A stretch of DNA of 52,510 nt from JBFKMV01 sp041629655 (GTDB taxonomy: Bacteria > Acidobacteriota > Polarisedimenticolia > Polarisedimenticolales > Polarisedimenticolaceae). Below are positions 49,210 to 52,510 of the stretch, piece by piece. The stretch's first letter is position 1; every line of letters starts with the position of its first letter. The notes beneath the pieces were generated by a model. The model was not told the origin of the DNA. It did not search any database and was given only the letters and a program-made list of their open reading frames with translations. The stretch lies in contig JBFKMV010000011.1 in NCBI GenBank assembly GCA_041629655.1, forward strand, positions 1 to 52,510. The letters run 5' to 3'. The position numbers were made by a program, and so were the translations under genes.

Positions 49210-51224
49210 GCCCGCTCCGCGGCGTTCCGGCGGCGCTGCTGGCGGCGGCCGCCGCCGCGGCGGCGACGACGGCCGCGCCGGCGCTGCCGGAGACCCGCGG
49301 CTGGCATCGCGTCACCACCGGGGAGATCAGCGTGATCGGCGCCACCTCGGCCCGCCAGACCGCGCGCATCGCGACCGAGCTGACCCGCTTTCGCGAGATG
49401 CTGGGCCGCGTCACCCGCGGGTTCGAGCTGGAGAGCGACCTGCCGACGGTCGTGGTCGTGTTCCGCAACGACAAGCAGCTCGAGCCCTACAAGCTGGACG
49501 CCGCGGGCAAGCCGAAGCACATCAGCGGGTTCTTCCTGGAACGCCCGTACCGCAACGTCATCGCGCTCGACGCCTCGGCCGGGCACCGTCCCTCGCGGAT
49601 CGTCTACCACGAGTACGTGCACTCGCTGCTGCAGTCCAACTTCGAGCGACTGCCGCTGTGGCTCAACGAGGGGCTGGCCGAGTTCTACAGCACGTTCGAG
49701 TACCGCGAGTCGGCGGGGCGCGTGGAAGTCGGTCACGCCATCGAGGGGCACGTGCGGGAGCTGGCCCAGCGTGGGCTGATGCCGCTCGGCGAGCTGTTCG
49801 ACACGACCACCCGCTCGCCGACGTACAACGAAGCCCGGCGGCAGGGCGTGTTCTACGCCCAATCGTGGCTGCTGGTGCACTACCTGGTCGCGACCGACGA
49901 GCGTCGCACCCGCTTCGGACGCTACCTCGCCGCGCTGGCCGGGGGAGCCGACCCCGACGCGTCGCTGGAGGCCGCCTTCGGCGGAGTCCAAGAGCTGACC
50001 GGCGCGCTGCGCGAGTATCTCCGGCGCGGCAGCGGCCATTTCTGGTTCGCCATCGACGAGGAGCGGGAACCCCGGGCTCGGCCCGAGCCGGAGCCCGTCC
50101 CGCCCGGCGAGGTGTTGCTGGAGCTCGGGCGGTTGCTGTCGGAGCGGGGGCCCGACCACGCCGCCGCGGCGGAGGCGCACCTGCTGGCGGCCCTGGGGCA
50201 GGGCGGCCCCCGCGCGCCGGCGTTCACCGCGCTGGGCTTCGTCAAGGAGAGCGCGGGCGCCATGGCGGAGGCCGCGGAGGCGTACCGCAAGGCGACCGCC
50301 GAGGCGGGGGCCGGCGCGGAGGCGTACGCACGGCACGCGCGCTTCGTGGTCGAGCGCTTCATCGACGACAACCCCGAGGCCACCGGATCCTTCGAGGGCG
50401 ACGGGCGTCTGGCCGAGGCGCGGGCGCTGTTCCGGCGCAGTCTGGAGCTCGAGCCGCGGGGCGTGGAGGCGCTGGCCGGGCTGGGCAAGGTCCTGTTGAT
50501 CGAGGGCCGGGACCCGGCCGAGGGACTGGCGGTGCTCTCACGGGCCGCGTCGTTGCGACCGTTCCGGGTCGACGTGCTGCACGATCTGGTCTGCGTGCTG
50601 GCGGAAACGGGCCGGGCGCGGGCGGCGTGGGCGATGGTCGCCGACCGCATCGAGCCGCTGGATGACGGGGGCGGCGTGGCCCGCAGCGCCCGCAACTGGA
50701 TCGTGGCCGGAATCGCCCAGCGGGCGCAGGCGCGGCTTCACGACGGGGATCGCCCGGGGGCGCTGGTGCTGCTCGACGAGGGGCTCGAGTTCGTCGACGA
50801 CGTCGAGCTCCGCGAGCGTCTCGAGTACTCGCGGGGTCTCGTCGCCGGCGATCCCGCCGCGCTGCGGCGTCCCGTCCCCGTGGAAGCGGGCGCCGACACC
50901 GCACACCTCGTGGAGCTGATGAACCACGCCGGCGCTCTGGCCAACCAGGGGCGCCTCGAGGAGGCGCTGGCGGTGCTGGAGCCGCCGCTGGCCGAGTGCG
51001 GCAACGCCGCGCTGTGCGAGCGGATGGCGGCGATCGCGGGCGAGATCCGCGACGTGCTGGACCACAACCGGCTGATCGCGCGTTACAACGAGGCGGTCGG
51101 GCTGCTCAACGAGGGCCGGCGCGAGGCGGCGATCGAGCGGCTGCGGGCGCTGCAGCGCGAGGCGGGCGAGGGGAAGGTCCGGGACCGCGTGCGCGAGCTG
51201 CTGGAGCGGCTGGGCGAGCGCTGA
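49206..51224 (+). CDS. Secreted zinc metalloprotease-like protein with TPR repeats (peptidase MA-like)
   Basis: The 672-residue protein has an Ala-rich signal peptide (about residues 1-24). A gluzincin domain follows with a H-E-x-x-H motif in YHEYVHSLLQSNF and the third ligand in LNEGLAEFYS. A C-terminal region of about 350 residues is made of TPR-like helix pairs, for example ALAVLEPPLAECGN and RYNEAVGLLNEGRREAAIERL. This matches the DUF1570/peptidase-MA type. The substrate is unknown. The GTG start overlaps kynB by 4 bp although no link to tryptophan catabolism is evident, so the coupling may be only transcriptional. Confidence 0.82.
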   Translation: MSPLRGVPAALLAAAAAAAATTAAPALPETRGWHRVTTGEISVIGATSARQTARIATELTRFREMLGRVTRGFELESDLPTVVVVFRNDKQLEPYKLDAAGKPKHISGFFLERPYRNVIALDASAGHRPSRIVYHEYVHSLLQSNFERLPLWLNEGLAEFYSTFEYRESAGRVEVGHAIEGHVRELAQRGLMPLGELFDTTTRSPTYNEARRQGVFYAQSWLLVHYLVATDERRTRFGRYLAALAGGADPDASLEAAFGGVQELTGALREYLRRGSGHFWFAIDEEREPRARPEPEPVPPGEVLLELGRLLSERGPDHAAAAEAHLLAALGQGGPRAPAFTALGFVKESAGAMAEAAEAYRKATAEAGAGAEAYARHARFVVERFIDDNPEATGSFEGDGRLAEARALFRRSLELEPRGVEALAGLGKVLLIEGRDPAEGLAVLSRAASLRPFRVDVLHDLVCVLAETGRARAAWAMVADRIEPLDDGGGVARSARNWIVAGIAQRAQARLHDGDRPGALVLLDEGLEFVDDVELRERLEYSRGLVAGDPAALRRPVPVEAGADTAHLVELMNHAGALANQGRLEEALAVLEPPLAECGNAALCERMAAIAGEIRDVLDHNRLIARYNEAVGLLNEGRREAAIERLRALQREAGEGKVRDRVRELLERLGER

Positions 51225-51240
51225 GCGGGCGGCCGCTCAG
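51221..51240. terminator. Perfect hairpin between convergent genes
   Basis: CTGAGCGG (51221-51228), loop GCGG, and CCGCTCAG (51233-51240) form an 8-bp G+C-rich stem readable from both strands. The left arm contains the plus-strand TGA and the right arm the minus-strand stop. There is no T run, so if it terminates transcription it does so weakly or protects 3' ends. Confidence 0.5.
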
Positions 51241-51668
51241 TCGACGGTGGCGATCACCTTCAGCTCGACCGCGATCGGCGTCGGCAACGCTCCGACCTCG
51301 ACGGTGGTGCGGGTCGGCTGATTCTCGGCGAAGTACTCCGCGTACAGCCGGTTGAAGGCCGGGAAGTCGCGCTGCATATCGGTCAGGAACACCGTCACGT
51401 CCACGATGCGGTCCCAGCCGGACCCGGCATCCTCCAGCACCGTGCGCACGTTGTCGAACACCGCCCGGCACTGCTCCTCGATGTCGTAGGCCGTCACGCG
51501 GCCCGCGGCGTCGCGGGTCACGCCCGGGATCGCGCTCGTGCCTCGGCGGCGGGGGCCGATCCCCGACAGGAACAGCAGGTTGCCGACGCGCCGGGCGTGC
51601 GGGAAGGCACCCACGGGCTCGGGTGCGCGTTGGCTGATCACCTTGTCGTCGTTACCCGAGGATCCCAT
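51237..51668 (-). CDS. 2-aminomuconate deaminase (RidA family)
   Basis: The 143-residue protein is a YjgF/RidA fold: PVGAFPHARRVGNLLFLSGIGPRR, QCRAVFDNVRTVLEDAGSGWDR, a VTVFLTDMQRDFPAFNRLY segment and PTRTTVEVGALP near the C-terminus. Length and context match bacterial 2-aminomuconate deaminases of the nitrobenzoate and tryptophan pathways, which make 4-oxalocrotonate from 2-aminomuconate. The ATG at 51668 has GAGGAG upstream. A GTG at 51686 overlapping the dehydrogenase stop by 4 bp is the alternative. It lies directly behind the semialdehyde dehydrogenase. Confidence 0.88.
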   Translation of the reverse strand: MGSSGNDDKVISQRAPEPVGAFPHARRVGNLLFLSGIGPRRRGTSAIPGVTRDAAGRVTAYDIEEQCRAVFDNVRTVLEDAGSGWDRIVDVTVFLTDMQRDFPAFNRLYAEYFAENQPTRTTVEVGALPTPIAVELKVIATVD

Positions 51669-51682
51669 CTCGCTCCTCGCGC

Positions 51683-52510
51683 TCACTCCGCCAGCGGCGG
51701 AACGCGGATGCAGACGTTCTTGGGCTCGGTGAAGAACCGCAGCGCCTCCTCGCCGCCCTCGCGTCCCAGGCCGCTCTGCTTCATCCCCCCGAACGGCGTG
51801 CGCAGGTCGCGCAACATCCAGCAGTTGACCCAGATGATGCCGGACGAGACCTGCTCGGCGACGCGATGCGCGCGGGCCAGGTCGCGGGTCCAGATCGAGG
51901 CGGCCAGCCCGTACGGGGTCCCGTTGGCCCACTCGATTGCCTGCCGTTCGCCCTCGAACGGGATCACCGTGACCACGGGACCGAAGATCTCCTCCTGGTT
52001 GACGCGGTCGTCGGGGCGCAGCCCGGCGATCACCGTGGGCTCGTAGAAGTAGCCCCCGCGGCAGCGCTCGGGCAGCTCGCTGGGCTTCGCACCGCCGCAC
52101 AGGATCCGCCCGCCCTCGCGGCGCGCCAGCTCGACGTACGAGGCGACCTTGTCCAGGTGCGCCTCGGAGACCAGCGCGCCCTGGTCGGTTCCGGGCTCCA
52201 GCGGGTCGCCGACCGTCAGTCCGCGCGCGCGCTCGACGAAGCGCTCCAAGAAGGCGTCGTGCACCCCGTGCTCGACCAGGATCCGCGAGCCCGCGAGACA
52301 GATCTGCCCCTGGTTCGAAAACGACGAGCGCAGCGAGGTCTCGACCACCTCGTCCAGGTCGGCGTCGGCGAAGACGACGTTGGGGTTCTTGCCACCCAGC
52401 TCCAGCGAGAGCTTCTTGAACGACGGCGCCGTGGTTTCCGCGATCCGTCGCCCGGTGACGGTTCCGCCGGTGAACGAGATCGTGCCGATCTCGGGGTGGG
52501 CGACGATCGC
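51683..52510 (-). CDS. 2-aminomuconic semialdehyde dehydrogenase-like aldehyde dehydrogenase (partial, 5' end off window)
   Basis: The C-terminal 275 residues of an NAD-dependent aldehyde dehydrogenase are visible; the start lies beyond the right edge. It shows ISFTGGTVTGRRIAE, the catalytic Glu in LELGGKNPNVVF, the catalytic Cys in SNQGQICLAGSR, EEIFGPVVTVIPF and PFGGMKQSGLGREGG. The substrate cannot be proved from the fragment. Its place beside 2-aminomuconate deaminase and opposite ACMSD makes 2-aminomuconic semialdehyde the most likely one. Transcribed toward the left, converging with the protease/TPR gene. Confidence 0.9.
   Translation of the reverse strand, partial: AIVAHPEIGTISFTGGTVTGRRIAETTAPSFKKLSLELGGKNPNVVFADADLDEVVETSLRSSFSNQGQICLAGSRILVEHGVHDAFLERFVERARGLTVGDPLEPGTDQGALVSEAHLDKVASYVELARREGGRILCGGAKPSELPERCRGGYFYEPTVIAGLRPDDRVNQEEIFGPVVTVIPFEGERQAIEWANGTPYGLAASIWTRDLARAHRVAEQVSSGIIWVNCWMLRDLRTPFGGMKQSGLGREGGEEALRFFTEPKNVCIRVPPLAE

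Overview
The window reads as a chromosomal segment of a high-GC Gram-negative (diderm) bacterium. It carries lipid-A-disaccharide synthase, an Mla-type lipid ABC transporter, outer-membrane beta-barrel and polysaccharide-export genes, and two lipoprotein genes. GTG and TTG starts and 4-8 bp stop/start overlaps are very common. The block yicC-gmk-rpoZ-coaBC-udg-priA and a fused AroD-AroE protein fit Acidobacteriota- or Myxococcota-like lineages. That placement is inference only; no rRNA or other phylogenetic marker was compared.

Layout. (1) 1-1468, minus: two SAM methyltransferase genes, one cut by the window edge. (2) 1933-9127, plus: a tightly packed run of gmd and fcl (GDP-L-fucose synthesis), a hexapeptide-repeat acyltransferase, a secreted DUF4838 glycoside-hydrolase-like protein, a GT4 glycosyltransferase and an unrecognised propeller-like protein, downstream of a good sigma70-type promoter. 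(3) 9189-13812, minus: FkbM methyltransferase, Wzx-type flippase, tRNA nucleotidyltransferase/poly(A) polymerase and a PlsC-type acyltransferase. (4) 13958-16606, plus: mlaE-mlaF-mlaD. (5) 16684-22261, plus: nucleotide-sugar enzymes (two UDP-sugar dehydrogenases, a UDP-GlcA 4-epimerase, a UDP-GlcNAc 4-epimerase-like enzyme, ManC). (6) 22258-32983, plus: polysaccharide assembly and export (Wzy_C/ligase family protein, TPR protein, a second polymerase-like membrane protein, a WecA-like initiating transferase, an outer-membrane beta-barrel, a Wza-like export protein, a Wzc-like copolymerase/tyrosine kinase, a small lipoprotein). (7) 32988-35116, minus: UDP-xylose synthase and a nucleotidyltransferase-fold protein. 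(8) 35227-44689, plus: DUF374 acyltransferase, lpxB, yicC, gmk, rpoZ, coaBC, uracil-DNA glycosylase, priA and bifunctional aroDE. (9) 44758-51224, plus: a lipoprotein, then tryptophan catabolism by the kynurenine route (ACMS decarboxylase, kynureninase, tryptophan 2,3-dioxygenase, kynurenine formamidase) and a secreted zinc-protease/TPR protein. (10) 51237-52510, minus: 2-aminomuconate deaminase (RidA fold) and a partial 2-aminomuconic semialdehyde dehydrogenase.

How it works together. Regions 2, 3 and 5-7 form one Wzx/Wzy-type capsule or exopolysaccharide locus. The sugar-nucleotide enzymes predict an acidic heteropolysaccharide containing L-fucose, mannose, glucuronate and/or galacturonate, xylose, and N-acetylhexosamine and/or its uronate. 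Only one clear glycosyltransferase besides the initiating enzyme lies in the window, so more are expected to the left of position 1. Regions 9 and 10 together encode most of the pathway from tryptophan to 2-aminomuconate and its deamination product. Kynurenine 3-monooxygenase and 3-hydroxyanthranilate dioxygenase are not in the window and may lie to its right.

No tRNA, rRNA, CRISPR array, insertion sequence or phage gene was seen. By eye, 1-11.6 kb and 22.3-30.3 kb are less extreme in GC and codon choice than the rest, which suggests a mosaic locus. The most open-ended material is the fucose-linked operon at 1933-9127, with its secreted glycosidase-like protein and unrecognised propeller protein, and the nucleotidyltransferase-fold gene coupled to UDP-xylose synthase.
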